From positions 496,001 to 560,000 of the forward strand of contig JAIQGE010000001.1 of NCBI GenBank assembly GCA_020072815.1: 64,000 nucleotides of DNA, given 5' to 3'. Position numbers and translations under genes: made by a program. The notes under the pieces were generated by a model that saw only the letters and a program-made list of their open reading frames with translations, searched no databases and was not told the DNA's origin. This DNA is from Terriglobia bacterium. Lineage in GTDB: Bacteria; Acidobacteriota; Terriglobia; Terriglobales; Acidobacteriaceae. Each line of letters opens with the position of its first letter. The first letter of the stretch is position 1. Below are positions 54,164 through 63,515 of the stretch, piece after piece.

Positions 54164-54808
54164 ATGTCGCACAAACTACAACTTCAGCTTCGCGTGTTCG
54201 GCCTTGCGTTGTGTTCGCTGTTTTCCATCCTCGCTGCCGCGCAGGGCGGTTCCGCACCCGGCAGCGCGCCCGCCAGGACAAAAATCGGCGTCGTGAGCAG
54301 CCAGGAAGCCATCCTGGCCACCGACGAGGGCAAGAAGGAGTCAGAGACCATACAACAGCGCTTCGGCCCCAGAGGCAACGCGCTGAAGGCCCAGAATGAA
54401 GAAATCGAGAAGTTGAAGTCCCAGTTGCAGGCCCAGAGCGACAAACTCAGCGACGCGGAACGCGCCAAACGAGCGAAAGAAATCAGCGAGAAACAAAAGA
54501 CCCTGCAGCGCTCCTATGAAGACTTCCAGGCGGAGGTCCAGCAAGCGGAGCAGGAGATCATGACGCGGTTGGGCCAGAAGATGATCAAGGTCCTGGAGAA
54601 ATACGCTGACAAGAACGGGTACGCGGTCATCCTGGATACCGCCAACCCGCAGACTCCAGTGGTGTGGGTCTACCCGGGAAACAACATTAACAAAGAACTG
54701 GTGGATGCTTACAACGCGGAGAACCCGGTCTCCGGCGCGCCTGCTGGCGGCGCGGCAAAGCCCGCAACACCCGCGGCCAAGCCCGCGGCGACACCAAAGA
54801 AACCGTAA
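54164..54808 (+). CDS. OmpH/Skp-like periplasmic chaperone, copy 2
   Basis: 214 residues. Signal peptide about 1-27 (ending ILAAAQ). Same layout as copy 1: strand with IGVVSSQEAILATDEGKKE, coiled coil rich in K/E/Q, returning helix, then the same DAYNAENPVSGAPA tail and PKKP end. The DNA of the last 40 codons is nearly identical to copy 1. AGGAG lies 13 bases before the ATG. Has its own terminator with the same stem core, so the duplication included the terminator. Confidence 0.88.
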   Translation: MSHKLQLQLRVFGLALCSLFSILAAAQGGSAPGSAPARTKIGVVSSQEAILATDEGKKESETIQQRFGPRGNALKAQNEEIEKLKSQLQAQSDKLSDAERAKRAKEISEKQKTLQRSYEDFQAEVQQAEQEIMTRLGQKMIKVLEKYADKNGYAVILDTANPQTPVVWVYPGNNINKELVDAYNAENPVSGAPAGGAAKPATPAAKPAATPKKP

Positions 54809-54827
54809 TTGTTCCGTAAATCTGCGC

Positions 54828-54860
54828 AGGCCGCCGCTTACCGGCGGCCTTTATTTTTTT
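54828..54860 (+). terminator. Rho-independent terminator after ompH copy 2
   Basis: Stem AGGCCGCCG (54828-54836) / CGGCGGCCT (54842-54850), loop CTTAC, then TTATTTTTTT. Same stem as the terminator of copy 1. Confidence 0.92.
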
Positions 54861-54927
54861 CCATGACAGCTTCGCGTGGAGCTTGCGCGCCGCTCTCCGG
54901 TGTCAAATCTCTCACCGGAGGTACGGA

Positions 54928-55638
54928 ATGTTTCTAGAAACTCTGCTTGAATCTTCGCCGGCTGCGCGCAAACGCAAACGCTGGCCCATGTTGACGGCGT
55001 TCACACTGGAGCTGACGGCCGCCGCGGTCCTCATCCTCATCCCGCTGTTTTCTACCGGCATTATTCCGATTTTTGCACGCGTACCGCAGCCGGCTTTGCA
55101 CGTTGTGCGCGTGGCGGACAAGACCCCGGTGAAGCCGGCAGGTGGCGCGACCACGGGCGGAACCCGCGGCTCGGCTGCACGCTTCGTAGAGGTCGCAGCC
55201 ATCGGGAACCAAATAAACTATCCGCCGCAGACTGACATCGGGCCGGCGAACGAACCCACCTACATCATTGGCAACTGCACCAGCAACTGTCTGCCGGATG
55301 GTCCGCCGACCGGTGGCAACAGTTCTCGTCCTCAGCCAGGACCGGCGACGCCGGGCAGAATCTCCGTCCTGTCAGAAGGCCGGCTGCTCCACCGGGTGGA
55401 ACCGGTCTACCCGCATCCCGCAACCGTCATCCATTTGCAGGGCGTGGTCAAGCTGCATGCGCTCATCGCCAAGGACGGCACGGTGCAAAGCCTGAACGTA
55501 ATCAGCGGCCATCCGCTGCTGGCCGCCGCCGCGATTGACGCCGTCCAGCAGTGGCGTTATCGCCCGTACATTTTGAATGGCGAGCCGGTGGAAGTGGAGA
55601 CGTTCATCACCGTGACTTTCAAGAGGAATGGGGATTAG
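54928..55638 (+). CDS. TonB-like protein with C-terminal TonB domain
   Basis: 236 residues from ATG 54928, which has GGAGG 7 bases upstream. One transmembrane segment (about 21-45: FTLELTAAAVLILIPLFSTG) after a basic N terminus, a Gly/Pro linker region, then a TonB-C domain (about 160-234) with VKLHALIAKDGTVQSLNVISG and AIDAVQQWRYRPYILNGEPVE. This topology fits energy transduction to TonB-dependent receptors such as the one at 22870. No ExbB/ExbD is in the window. Confidence 0.82.
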   Translation: MFLETLLESSPAARKRKRWPMLTAFTLELTAAAVLILIPLFSTGIIPIFARVPQPALHVVRVADKTPVKPAGGATTGGTRGSAARFVEVAAIGNQINYPPQTDIGPANEPTYIIGNCTSNCLPDGPPTGGNSSRPQPGPATPGRISVLSEGRLLHRVEPVYPHPATVIHLQGVVKLHALIAKDGTVQSLNVISGHPLLAAAAIDAVQQWRYRPYILNGEPVEVETFITVTFKRNGD

Positions 55639-55967
55639 CTTTCAGTGTTGGCGCAGACCCGTGGGAATCCCGGACAAGCTCAGGCGAACCCATCAGTTCC
55701 CGGCCGGACGGGGATTCCCCGGCCGGCCTTAGCTTTTCTGTGGAAAAATCTGTGCAATTCGCATCGTCAGGATTCCCGGCTGGCGCTTTTCCCGTGACTT
55801 ACGGGACGTTTGCCCAAATCGTGTTGCAATTGCAAACTGTAGATTTCGCACAACTTACGTTGCATCCGTTGCAAGCGAAATGAGTTGCAGAGGCTGGGGG
55901 AGCAAGCTTGCACCAGGAATCAAGGATTTACACATTTTCGGGGAGCAACGAATGCCACTTGTGAGCA
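55639..55967. other. Intergenic region between convergent tonB-like and lepA genes
   Basis: 329 bases without a gene. A GC-rich hairpin at 55700-55726 follows the tonB-like gene. Farther on, TTGCA recurs several times (55823-55890), including the palindrome TTGCAATTGCAA (55824-55835). Confidence 0.6.
55700..55737 (+). terminator. Hairpin after the tonB-like gene
   Basis: CCGGCCGG (55700-55707) pairs with CCGGCCGG (55719-55726), followed by CCTTAGCTTTT. T tract is modest. Confidence 0.55.
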
Positions 55968-57773
55968 TCATTGGTTCTCGCCCACCTTAAGCACGGCCAG
56001 AAAGGCTTCCTGGGGGATGTCCACACGGCCAATGCGTTTCATGCGCTTCTTGCCCTCTTTTTGCTTTTCTAAAAGCTTGCGTTTGCGCGTGATATCACCG
56101 CCGTAACACTTGGCCAGGACATTTTTGCGAATAGCCGACACGGTTTCACGGGCAATGATCTTGGCGCCGATGGAGGCCTGAATCGGCACCTCAAACATCT
56201 GCCGCGGGATCAGCTCCCGCATCTTGGAAACCAGCGCCCGCCCGCGTTCGTAAGCGAAGTCGTGGTGCACGATGATGGAGAGCGCGTCCACCGGCTCGCC
56301 GGCCACCAGAATGTCCAGCTTGACCATGGGCGACTCCCACGTACCGGACAGATGATAGTCGAGCGAAGCGTAGCCGCGGGAGACGGTCTTCAGCCGGTCA
56401 TAGAAATCCAAAACAATTTCATTGAGCGGCAGCTCGTAGGTGAGCATCACCCGGCTGGCGCTCACGTACTCAAAACCTTTCTGCTTGCCGCGCTTGTCTT
56501 CCACCAGCTTGAGTATCCCGCCGACGTACTCTTCGTTGGTCAGGATGGTGGCCATGATCACCGGCTCTTCAATCTTGGCAATCTCGCTGGGCGAGGGCCA
56601 GCGCGAAGGGTTGTCAACCTCGATCTTCTCTTTGTCCGTTTTGGTGATCAGGTAGCGCACTGAAGGAGCGGTGGTGATCAGCTCCAGCCCAAACTCGCGC
56701 TCCAGGCGCTCCTGGATGATTTCCATGTGCAGCAGGCCGAGAAAACCACAGCGGAACCCGAAGCCCAGCGCGGCGGAGCTTTCCGGCTCAAAGAAAAAAG
56801 ACGAGTCGTTAAGCCGCAGTTTTTCCAGGGCCTCGCGCAGCGCCGTGTGCTCATGGGCGTCCACGGTGTAGAGTCCGGCGAAGACCATGGGCTTGAGTTC
56901 TTCGAAGCCGGGAAGGGGCTCGATGGCAGGGCGCGCGTCGTCCGTGATGGTGTCGCCGATCTTGGTGTCCGAAACCGTCTTGTTGTTGGCGATCATGAAG
57001 CCCACTTCGCCCGCCACCAGTTCGTCAATCTCCACCGCCTTGGGCGTCAGCACGCCGAGCGTCTCAACATCCAGCGTCTTTCCGTTCCACCACAGACGGA
57101 CTTTCATTCCTTTGCGCAGCGTCCCCTGGAACAGCCGGGTCAGCACGATCACGCCGCGATAGGGATCAAACCAGGAATCAAAAATCAGCGCTTGCAGCGG
57201 ATTGCCGGGATCGCCTTTGGGCGGTGGAAGACGATGCACAATCGCTTCCAAAAGCTCCGGCACGCCCAGACCGCTTTTGGCGCTGACCAGCACGGCGTCT
57301 TTGCAGTCCAGGCCCACGGTCTGCTCGATCATCTCTTTGACGCGCGGAATGTCCGCGCTGGGAAGATCAATTTTGTTGATGACCGGGATAATTTCCAGAT
57401 GGTTGTTGATGGCCAGGTAAGCGTTGGCCAGGGTCTGCGCTTCCACGCCCTGGGCGGCGTCCACCACCAGCAGCGCGCCTTCACACGAGGCGAGCGAGCG
57501 GGAAACCTCGTAAGAAAAGTCCACGTGGCCGGGCGTGTCAATGAGATTGAGCTGGTACTCTTCGCCATTTTTCGCGGTGTACTTCATGCGCACGGCGTGG
57601 GCCTTGATGGTGATGCCGCGTTCCCGCTCCAGGTCCATGGCGTCCAGAACCTGGGCATGCATCTCACGCATGGCGAGCGACCCCGTCAGCTCCAGGAGCC
57701 GGTCAGAGAGCGTGGATTTGCCATGATCAATGTGCGCGATGATGGCAAAATTGCGGATGTGTGAACGGTCCAT
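55968..57773 (-). CDS. lepA: Elongation factor 4 (LepA)
   Basis: 601 residues, standard length. G1 AHIDHGKST near the start, [14 protein letters not shown], then EF-G-like domains II, III and V and the LepA-specific C-terminal domain with [17 protein letters not shown]. Ribosome-associated GTPase that back-translocates or remodels stalled ribosomes. Convergent with the tonB-like gene; it has its own upstream region with a TAGAAT box but no clear -35. Confidence 0.97.
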   Translation of the reverse strand: MDRSHIRNFAIIAHIDHGKSTLSDRLLELTGSLAMREMHAQVLDAMDLERERGITIKAHAVRMKYTAKNGEEYQLNLIDTPGHVDFSYEVSRSLASCEGALLVVDAAQGVEAQTLANAYLAINNHLEIIPVINKIDLPSADIPRVKEMIEQTVGLDCKDAVLVSAKSGLGVPELLEAIVHRLPPPKGDPGNPLQALIFDSWFDPYRGVIVLTRLFQGTLRKGMKVRLWWNGKTLDVETLGVLTPKAVEIDELVAGEVGFMIANNKTVSDTKIGDTITDDARPAIEPLPGFEELKPMVFAGLYTVDAHEHTALREALEKLRLNDSSFFFEPESSAALGFGFRCGFLGLLHMEIIQERLEREFGLELITTAPSVRYLITKTDKEKIEVDNPSRWPSPSEIAKIEEPVIMATILTNEEYVGGILKLVEDKRGKQKGFEYVSASRVMLTYELPLNEIVLDFYDRLKTVSRGYASLDYHLSGTWESPMVKLDILVAGEPVDALSIIVHHDFAYERGRALVSKMRELIPRQMFEVPIQASIGAKIIARETVSAIRKNVLAKCYGGDITRKRKLLEKQKEGKKRMKRIGRVDIPQEAFLAVLKVGENQ

Positions 57774-58131
57774 CGGATGGGCTTCTTTTCTATTCTAGCA
57801 TCTGCGGGAATGGCGCTTTCGTAGAGGCAGAGAAACCCAAAACCCTTGAAACACGGAGGAACAGAGGTAACGGAGGACTTCGACGCAATCCTGCCTCCAT
57901 CTATTCTGTAGTTTCCTGATTCAGGTTCTCTTCCGTAGTTTCAGCGTCTTGCGCTTTTGAGTTCTCAAATTATCGATTACCCGATCTTGGCAATCACCAT
58001 TTTCCCTCCCCTTCCTCCTTTCCTCCGTGTTTCAAAGATGTTGGGCTTTGCTCTGGCGCAGATCGCACTATTGCGCAACCCTTGACGCTCCCGTTATGCT
58101 GCAACGTTCCCGCTTCCTCGGAGGATTGCCC
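57774..58131. other. Intergenic region between lepA and the amidohydrolase gene
   Basis: 358 bases between divergent genes. It holds a 190-bp element with 16-bp perfect inverted ends (57846-58035). No gene seen. Confidence 0.6.
57846..58035. repeat. 190-bp element with 16-bp inverted ends
   Basis: TTGAAACACGGAGGAA (57846-57861) and its exact reverse complement TTCCTCCGTGTTTCAA (58020-58035) bound 158 bp. The interior near the left end is C/T- or A/G-rich (AACAGAGGTAACGGAGG). No open frame inside. It looks like a small non-autonomous element or a long stem. Confidence 0.7.
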
Positions 58132-59547
58132 ATGCGCCGCCTGCTCGTCGTTCTACTACTGTTTTTCTCAGTTGCCGCCGCTCAGTCACAGCCTGCACCA
58201 TCCATCAAAGACTTCATCCGCGAACAGTCGCCGGTGATCGCGCTGGAACACGTCCGGGTGATTGACGGCACGGGCGCGGCGGCCAGGAACGATCAGACCA
58301 TCGTGATCTCGGGCGGGAAGATTGCGGCCATCGGCGCCAGCGGTTCGGTGCAGGTCCCGGCGGACGCCAAGCGGATGGACTTCAGCGGATACTCGGCGTT
58401 GCCCGGGATGGTGGGCATGCATGACCACATCTTCTATCCTGCGGGCGGCGGGCTGTACCACGACATGCCGCTTACCTTCCCCCGGCTCTACCTGGCGATG
58501 GGCGTCACCACGATTCGCACCACGGGAAGCATTGAACCCTATCTGGACCTGGAGTTGAAGAAAGGCATTGACGCGGGCAAGCTGATCGGCCCCAAGATCA
58601 ACATGACCGGGCCGTACCTGGAAGGCGAGGGGCTGCCGCTGCTGCAGGTGCACGGCCTGAAAGATCCGGACGACGCGCGCCGCACCGTGGCGTACTGGGC
58701 GGAAGAGGGCGCGCGGTCATTCAAAGCCTATAACTTCGTTACCCGCGCCGAACTCAAAGCGGCCATCGAAGAAGCGCACAAGCGCGGGATCAAAGTGACG
58801 GGACATTTGTGTTCCATCGGGTTCCGCGAAGCAGCTGAGCTGGGCATTGACGACCTGGAACATGGGCTCACCGTGGATACGGAGTTTCATCCTGACAAGA
58901 AGCCGGACGTTTGCCCCAATCCCACGCAGGCCGTGGTCGCGGCGAACAAACTGGACGTGAACGGCCCGGAGATCCAAGCGACGATCAAAGTGCTGGTGCA
59001 GCATCACGTGGCATTGACTTCAACCCTGCCGGTGTTTGAGCAATACGTGACCACGCGGCCGGACGAGCCGCAGAAGGTGCTCGACGCGCTGAGCGAGGAC
59101 GCGCGCAAAGCTTACCAGGCCAACCGCACGCGCATTGCGCAGAACAAAGAAAGCCCTTGGCCGGCGATGTTCCAGAAAGAAATGGAATTTGAACGGGCGT
59201 TTGTCAAAGCCGGCGGCGTGCTGCTGGCCGGCCTGGATCCGACGGGCATTGGCGGGACCATCGCCGGTTACGGCGACCAGCGTGAAGTGGAGTTGCTGGT
59301 GGAAGCCGGGTTCACGCCGCTGGAAGCTATCAAGATCGCCACGCTCAACGGCGCGGAGTTTATGGGAGAGCAGACGCATGTGGGCTCGCTGGCAGTGGGC
59401 AAGCAGGCGGACATTATGGTGGTGAAGGGCGACCCCTCGTCGGCGATCACCGACATTGAGAACGTTGAAGTGGTCTTCAAAGACGGTGTGGGATGGGACA
59501 CAAAGAAGCTGGTCGAGTCGGTGAGGGGACAGGTGGGCGTAAGGTAG
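58132..59547 (+). CDS. Secreted metal-dependent amidohydrolase
   Basis: 471 residues from ATG 58132, which has GGAGG 8 bases upstream; the in-frame extension upstream is not supported. Signal peptide 1-17 (ending VAAAQ). Metal motif H97-D-H99 after ALPGMVGM, FKAYNF lysine region, VTGHLCS, DDLEHGL, and GLDPTG with the last Asp. Imidazolonepropionase/dipeptidase-like amidohydrolase superfamily. Substrate unknown; periplasmic. Monocistronic or with the following lipoprotein. Confidence 0.87.
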   Translation: MRRLLVVLLLFFSVAAAQSQPAPSIKDFIREQSPVIALEHVRVIDGTGAAARNDQTIVISGGKIAAIGASGSVQVPADAKRMDFSGYSALPGMVGMHDHIFYPAGGGLYHDMPLTFPRLYLAMGVTTIRTTGSIEPYLDLELKKGIDAGKLIGPKINMTGPYLEGEGLPLLQVHGLKDPDDARRTVAYWAEEGARSFKAYNFVTRAELKAAIEEAHKRGIKVTGHLCSIGFREAAELGIDDLEHGLTVDTEFHPDKKPDVCPNPTQAVVAANKLDVNGPEIQATIKVLVQHHVALTSTLPVFEQYVTTRPDEPQKVLDALSEDARKAYQANRTRIAQNKESPWPAMFQKEMEFERAFVKAGGVLLAGLDPTGIGGTIAGYGDQREVELLVEAGFTPLEAIKIATLNGAEFMGEQTHVGSLAVGKQADIMVVKGDPSSAITDIENVEVVFKDGVGWDTKKLVESVRGQVGVR

Positions 59548-59584
59548 GACGTACGCGGATTCGCGCGGATGAACGCGGACAAGA

Positions 59585-59606
59585 ATCCTGAGCGGAGCGA
59601 AGGATC
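59585..59606. repeat. Dispersed repeat copy D
   Basis: Short copy ATCCTGAGCGGAGCGAAGGATC; a near-perfect hairpin-type form with most of the middle lost. Confidence 0.65.
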
Positions 59607-59639
59607 CCTATGATCGCCAGAATGTTCAGTTCTGAAAGT

Positions 59640-60494
59640 ATGAAGCTAGTCTCCACGATCGCCATTCTCGGCGTCGCGCTGGCCTCCGGCTGCAAACTCT
59701 ACACCATGCAGGCTGCCGCGCCGAGCGATGCGCCTTCCGCACAGGCGACGCCGTCCGTGACCAAAACCGCCACGAAATGGAAGACGGTAGAGGAGTTCGA
59801 CTACGCGTGGAGGCCGGGGCAAGCTTCTGCGCACTTCAAGCTTGAGCTGCCGGAAGGTTACGACGATCCGGGCGACTTCACGCGAATTCACATTCAGGTG
59901 AAAGGGCAACCGGAGTTCGTGCTGGACAATCAAGATGGGTGGATTGCGTACAACAGCCAGGAACAGCCGTCTGATGTTTATGCCAAGTTGGCGAAGCAGA
60001 ATCTGGCGCAATCGAAATACGTGCTGGTTCTGCCTGACTCCCCGAGCGCGAGCGAGCCGCCGTTGTTGTTTCTCCGCAGCTGGGTCTATGCCAGCGACGC
60101 GGAGCGGCTGCACGTGATCGGGTTCAAGCCGTCCGGCGGGCCGATCACGCTGCTGAATACAGAGCTGGACCTAGAAGCAGTGGTGGACCTGGACAGCGAC
60201 GGGCATCCAGAGATCGTCGGGATGCCGTGCATGAGCCAGGAATCGGGGCCCGGAATCTTAACCTACGATCCTCACCACGTTTACAAAGTGCCGCATCCCA
60301 TCACGGAGCCGGCCAAGCTGTCTGTTGAACTGTCCAAGGCATACAACCTGAAGCACTATTACGGATGGGCTGGGCCGGATTGCAGCGAGAAACTCGTCGT
60401 GGTCTTGCATCCGCCCTCTGGCGGAAAGCCGGTGATTATGGACGCTGCGGAGGCGGAGAAACTGATGAAGCAAGCGCCAAACCGCAAGAAATAG
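59640..60494 (+). CDS. Lipoprotein of unknown function with a DxDxDG calcium-type loop
   Basis: 284 residues from ATG 59640; starts farther upstream overlap the repeat copy D. Lipobox LASGC (C18). Two regions: a central beta-rich part and DLDSDGHPEIVG, which resembles the calcium loops of FG-GAP repeats. No family recognised. Weak ribosome-binding site. Follows the secreted amidohydrolase on the same strand. Confidence 0.7.
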   Translation: MKLVSTIAILGVALASGCKLYTMQAAAPSDAPSAQATPSVTKTATKWKTVEEFDYAWRPGQASAHFKLELPEGYDDPGDFTRIHIQVKGQPEFVLDNQDGWIAYNSQEQPSDVYAKLAKQNLAQSKYVLVLPDSPSASEPPLLFLRSWVYASDAERLHVIGFKPSGGPITLLNTELDLEAVVDLDSDGHPEIVGMPCMSQESGPGILTYDPHHVYKVPHPITEPAKLSVELSKAYNLKHYYGWAGPDCSEKLVVVLHPPSGGKPVIMDAAEAEKLMKQAPNRKK

Positions 60495-60563
60495 TTTTTT
60501 ATTTGTTAAGAGGGAGCTTCGAGAAAATTCCCTGGAGCTGCATGGTAGCAGAAGCATCCTCGG

Positions 60564-60608
60564 GGTCCTTCGACTCGCCCTCGCGTTCGCTCGGACTCGC
60601 TCAGGATG
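60564..60608. repeat. Dispersed repeat copy E
   Basis: GGTCCTTCGACTC ... GCTCAGGAT orientation, between the lipoprotein and maf genes. Confidence 0.7.
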
Positions 60609-60680
60609 ACAAATCTAGTGGAGTTTGTATAACCGAAACATCTTGGGTATTACCCGCGGAATGCAACCTGACAATCTACA

Positions 60681-61310
60681 ATGAAGCAGCCGCTCATCCT
60701 CGCATCAGCTTCTCCGCGCCGGCAGGAACTGTTGCGCCAAGCCGGAATTATGTTCGAAGTGGACCCGGCGCACATCGCCGAAGACCAGAAGCCGGGCGAG
60801 GAGCCGCTGGCTTATGCGCTGCGGCTGGCGGAAGAGAAAGCGCGGGCCGTCGCCATCCGGCATCCGGGCCGCTACGTGCTCGGCGCGGACACGATTGTAG
60901 TTGTGGATTCGGAAGTCCTGGGGAAGCCGCTGGACCAGGCTGACGCCGCGCGCATGCTGCGAAAGCTTTCAGGCCGCACACATGAGGTGACCACCGCGGT
61001 GAGCCTGATTTCGCCAAGCCAGATTTTGCCGGGCGTGATTGCGCCCAGTCGCGCCTCGCCGAGCGAGAGCGGCGCGCCGGCAAAAGCCGACACGCGGTCC
61101 TGCACCACGAGGGTGTTCTTCAGGAAGATCGCGGAAGAAGAAATTCAGAAGTACGTCGCCGGGGGCGAACCCATGGATAAAGCCGGAGCTTACGCGATCC
61201 AGGGTGGAGCTGCCCAATGGGCCGACCGCATGGAGGGGGAGTATTCCAATGTGGTTGGATTACCTCTGCAGTTAATAGCAGAAATGTTAAGAGCCGGCGG
61301 GCTCGCCTGA
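60681..61310 (+). CDS. maf: Maf-family nucleotide pyrophosphatase
   Basis: 209 residues. SASPRR (9-14) phosphate motif, GADTIVV (catalytic D70), GKP, and AYAIQGGAAQW near the end. Hydrolyses non-canonical or pyrimidine nucleoside triphosphates (dTTP/UTP type). Odd: a Ser/Pro/Ala-rich insert at about 111-140 breaks the usual spacing between the central strand and TRVFFRKI. Convergent with tatA. Confidence 0.93.
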   Translation: MKQPLILASASPRRQELLRQAGIMFEVDPAHIAEDQKPGEEPLAYALRLAEEKARAVAIRHPGRYVLGADTIVVVDSEVLGKPLDQADAARMLRKLSGRTHEVTTAVSLISPSQILPGVIAPSRASPSESGAPAKADTRSCTTRVFFRKIAEEEIQKYVAGGEPMDKAGAYAIQGGAAQWADRMEGEYSNVVGLPLQLIAEMLRAGGLA

Positions 61311-61322
61311 GATTGCCGGGTT

Positions 61323-61511
61323 TTATTTCTTGTCCGCGGCAGGCGTCGAAGGCTGCTGGTCTTTCTCGCCTTCTTTCATCGCGCCTTTGAAGTTCTTGAT
61401 CGCGTCGCCCAGTCCTTTGCCCAGATCGCCGAGCTTGCTGGGGCCGAAGAAAATGAGGGCTATGCAAAGGATGATAAGCAGTTCCGGAACGCCAATTTTT
61501 CCACCAAACAT
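61323..61511 (-). CDS. tatA: Sec-independent protein translocase TatA/E
   Basis: 62 residues from ATG 61511, with GGAG 8 bases upstream; the in-frame GTG at 61520 is not needed. One transmembrane helix ([20 protein letters not shown]) followed by the amphipathic helix ([12 protein letters not shown]), then a charged tail. Exports folded twin-arginine proteins. Promoter at 61586-61615. No tatB or tatC in the window. Confidence 0.93.
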   Translation of the reverse strand: MFGGKIGVPELLIILCIALIFFGPSKLGDLGKGLGDAIKNFKGAMKEGEKDQQPSTPAADKK

Positions 61512-61585
61512 TTTTTCCACTCCATCCGGAACCGCCGTTGCGCGAGCGTTCCGCTGGTCTTAAAGGTTTAACTTACAGGACTTAG

Positions 61586-61615
61586 ATTGTAGGCCATGAT
61601 CGCATGGGGAGTCAA
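61586..61615 (-). promoter_or_regulatory. Sigma70-like promoter of tatA
   Basis: Minus strand TTGACT (61610-61615), 18 bp, TACAAT (61586-61591), about 75 bases before the tatA ATG. Confidence 0.75.
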
Positions 61616-61683
61616 AGAAACTGTGGAACTTGAGTAACTTAGCCGCAGGAGCGATTAGTTTCTTTAATAAAAACCCCTGGAAT

Positions 61684-62856
61684 TTACAGGGTTTCAATCA
61701 TGCTGGTGAGCAGGGCGGTGCGCCGGGGCAATTCCTCCAAAACAATGGACTCGTGCGCGGCATGAGCGCCTTCCCCCACGGCGCCCAGGCCGTCAAGTGT
61801 GGGCACTCCCAGCGCGGAGGTGAAGTTGCCGTCCGACCCGCCGCCGGTGGCGGCTTCATCCAGTTCCATGCCGATCTTTTTCGCCTGTTCCTGCGCCGCG
61901 CGGAACAAACGTACGGTCCCTTCCGTGCGCTCCATGGGCGGACGATTCAACCCTCCGGTGACCTCCAGAGTGCACGCGGGATCGAACGGCTTCAATGCGG
62001 CGAAGCGGGCTTCGAGCTCTTTGGCGTCAGCGGCGCGGGCGATGCGAATGTCCACTTCGGCACAGGCTTCCGCAGCCACCACGTTGGTCCGCGTGCCGCC
62101 CTGGACCACGCCGGGGTTTACCGTAATGCCACGGGCCAGATCAGTAAACTTGGCCACCTCCAGGACCTGGCGCGCCAGCTCCACCACGGCGCTGTGGCCT
62201 TTTTCAAAATCCACGCCGGCGTGGGAGGCGCGTCCGCGAACGCGAATGGTGAAGTCGCCCACACCTTTGCGCGCGGTCTTCAAGCAGCCTTGCACGCCTT
62301 GCGACGGCTCCAGGACCAGCGCGGCCTCGCAATTCTTGGCCGTGGCTTCCACCAGAGGACGGCCGGTCGCGCTGCCGACTTCTTCGTCGCTATCCAGCAG
62401 CACGGTCACCGGGCGATGGGCGGCGCCGCTGGTGCGCAACGCGCGCAGCGCAAACAGCATCATGGTGATGCCGGCTTTCATGTCATAGACGCCGGGGCCG
62501 AAAGCGCGTCCGCCTTCGATGCGGAACGGCATCTTCCTGAGCGTGCCCAGGGGCCACACGGTATCAAAGTGGCCGAGCAGCAGCACCGGTTTGTCGGCCG
62601 TACCAGGAATCGCTGTGCCGGGGAACTCAGCTTTCAGGTTGTCTCCGGCGTCCTTTTGCCGATCAAAGGTGACCTTGCCGCCCAGACGCTCAAACTCCTG
62701 GGCCAGGTATTCGCCCAACTGGTCGAGCGCCGGCTTGTTGTCACTGGGCGACTCCATCTCCACCAGGCGTCTGAGCGTTTCCAGCATGTCTGGCAAGTGC
62801 TGCTGGCAGAATTGGTGGTAGGCGACCACGGATTGTCCGGCGCTCGGGTTGGGCAT
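61684..62856 (-). CDS. M20-family zinc peptidase (carboxypeptidase G2-like)
   Basis: 390 residues. Metal and catalytic motifs: LGHFDTVWP (H96, D98), GPGVYDMKAG (D125), DSDEEVGS (E158, E159), and ATGGGSDGNF with GEGAHAAHE near the end. No signal peptide visible. Resembles carboxypeptidase G2 and related acyl-amino-acid hydrolases. Divergent from fabZ with a shared spacer of about 110 bases. Confidence 0.9.
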   Translation of the reverse strand: MPNPSAGQSVVAYHQFCQQHLPDMLETLRRLVEMESPSDNKPALDQLGEYLAQEFERLGGKVTFDRQKDAGDNLKAEFPGTAIPGTADKPVLLLGHFDTVWPLGTLRKMPFRIEGGRAFGPGVYDMKAGITMMLFALRALRTSGAAHRPVTVLLDSDEEVGSATGRPLVEATAKNCEAALVLEPSQGVQGCLKTARKGVGDFTIRVRGRASHAGVDFEKGHSAVVELARQVLEVAKFTDLARGITVNPGVVQGGTRTNVVAAEACAEVDIRIARAADAKELEARFAALKPFDPACTLEVTGGLNRPPMERTEGTVRLFRAAQEQAKKIGMELDEAATGGGSDGNFTSALGVPTLDGLGAVGEGAHAAHESIVLEELPRRTALLTSMIETL

Positions 62857-62950
62857 GTGGCGAAGGAATGATAAATCGTAGGGGATGAGGAAGGCGAGAT
62901 TCGCTGAACGGCCGATCAGGCGGTTGGTAGGCTTTGCGCAGTAAATCCTC

Positions 62951-62956
62951 TATAAT
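62951..62956 (+). promoter_or_regulatory. Perfect -10 box close to the fabZ start
   Basis: TATAAT ends 10 bases before the fabZ ATG; the transcript would start at or just before the start codon. The -35 region is weak. Confidence 0.5.
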
Positions 62957-62966
62957 TCGCGACTGA

Positions 62967-63515
62967 ATGAGTGAGACAGCCACTTCGCAAAAAGCTGACG
63001 CGCCCGCGGCCGACGGCCAGGCCGGGCTGCTGGACATCACGCAGATCCAGGCCATTCTGCCGCACCGCTACCCTTTTCTTCTGATTGACCGCGTGCTGGA
63101 GATTGAACGCAAGAAGAAAATCGTGGCCATCAAGAACGTCACCATCAATGAGCCGTTCTTCCAGGGACATTTTCCCGGCGTCCCCGTCATGCCCGGCGTG
63201 CTGCTGGTGGAGGCCATGGCCCAGACCGGGGGCGTGCTGCTGCTCACCGAAGTAGCGGACCGCGGCGACAAGCTGATTATGTTCACCGGCATTGAGCGGG
63301 CGCGCTTCCGCCGGCCGGTGGTGCCCGGCGACCAGGTGCGGTTTGAAGTAGAACTGCTGGCCTGGAAGGAGACGCACGGCGCCATCATCGTGCGCATGGC
63401 GGGCAAAGCGCTGGTGGAAGGCAAGCTGGCGTGTGAAGGCACGGTGAGCGCGCAACTGGTCAGCCGCGAACGCGGACGCCAGGATTCCGGTTCGGCGTCC
63501 AACCCAAACGCATGA
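62967..63515 (+). CDS. fabZ: 3-hydroxyacyl-ACP dehydratase FabZ
   Basis: 182 residues, longer than the usual 145-150 because of a 22-residue N-terminal extension and a tail. Hotdog-fold catalytic [20 protein letters not shown] with H68 and E82. Dehydrates 3-hydroxyacyl-ACP in fatty acid synthesis and balances flux to lipid A with LpxA, the next gene. ATGA overlap with lpxA. Confidence 0.96.
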   Translation: MSETATSQKADAPAADGQAGLLDITQIQAILPHRYPFLLIDRVLEIERKKKIVAIKNVTINEPFFQGHFPGVPVMPGVLLVEAMAQTGGVLLLTEVADRGDKLIMFTGIERARFRRPVVPGDQVRFEVELLAWKETHGAIIVRMAGKALVEGKLACEGTVSAQLVSRERGRQDSGSASNPNA

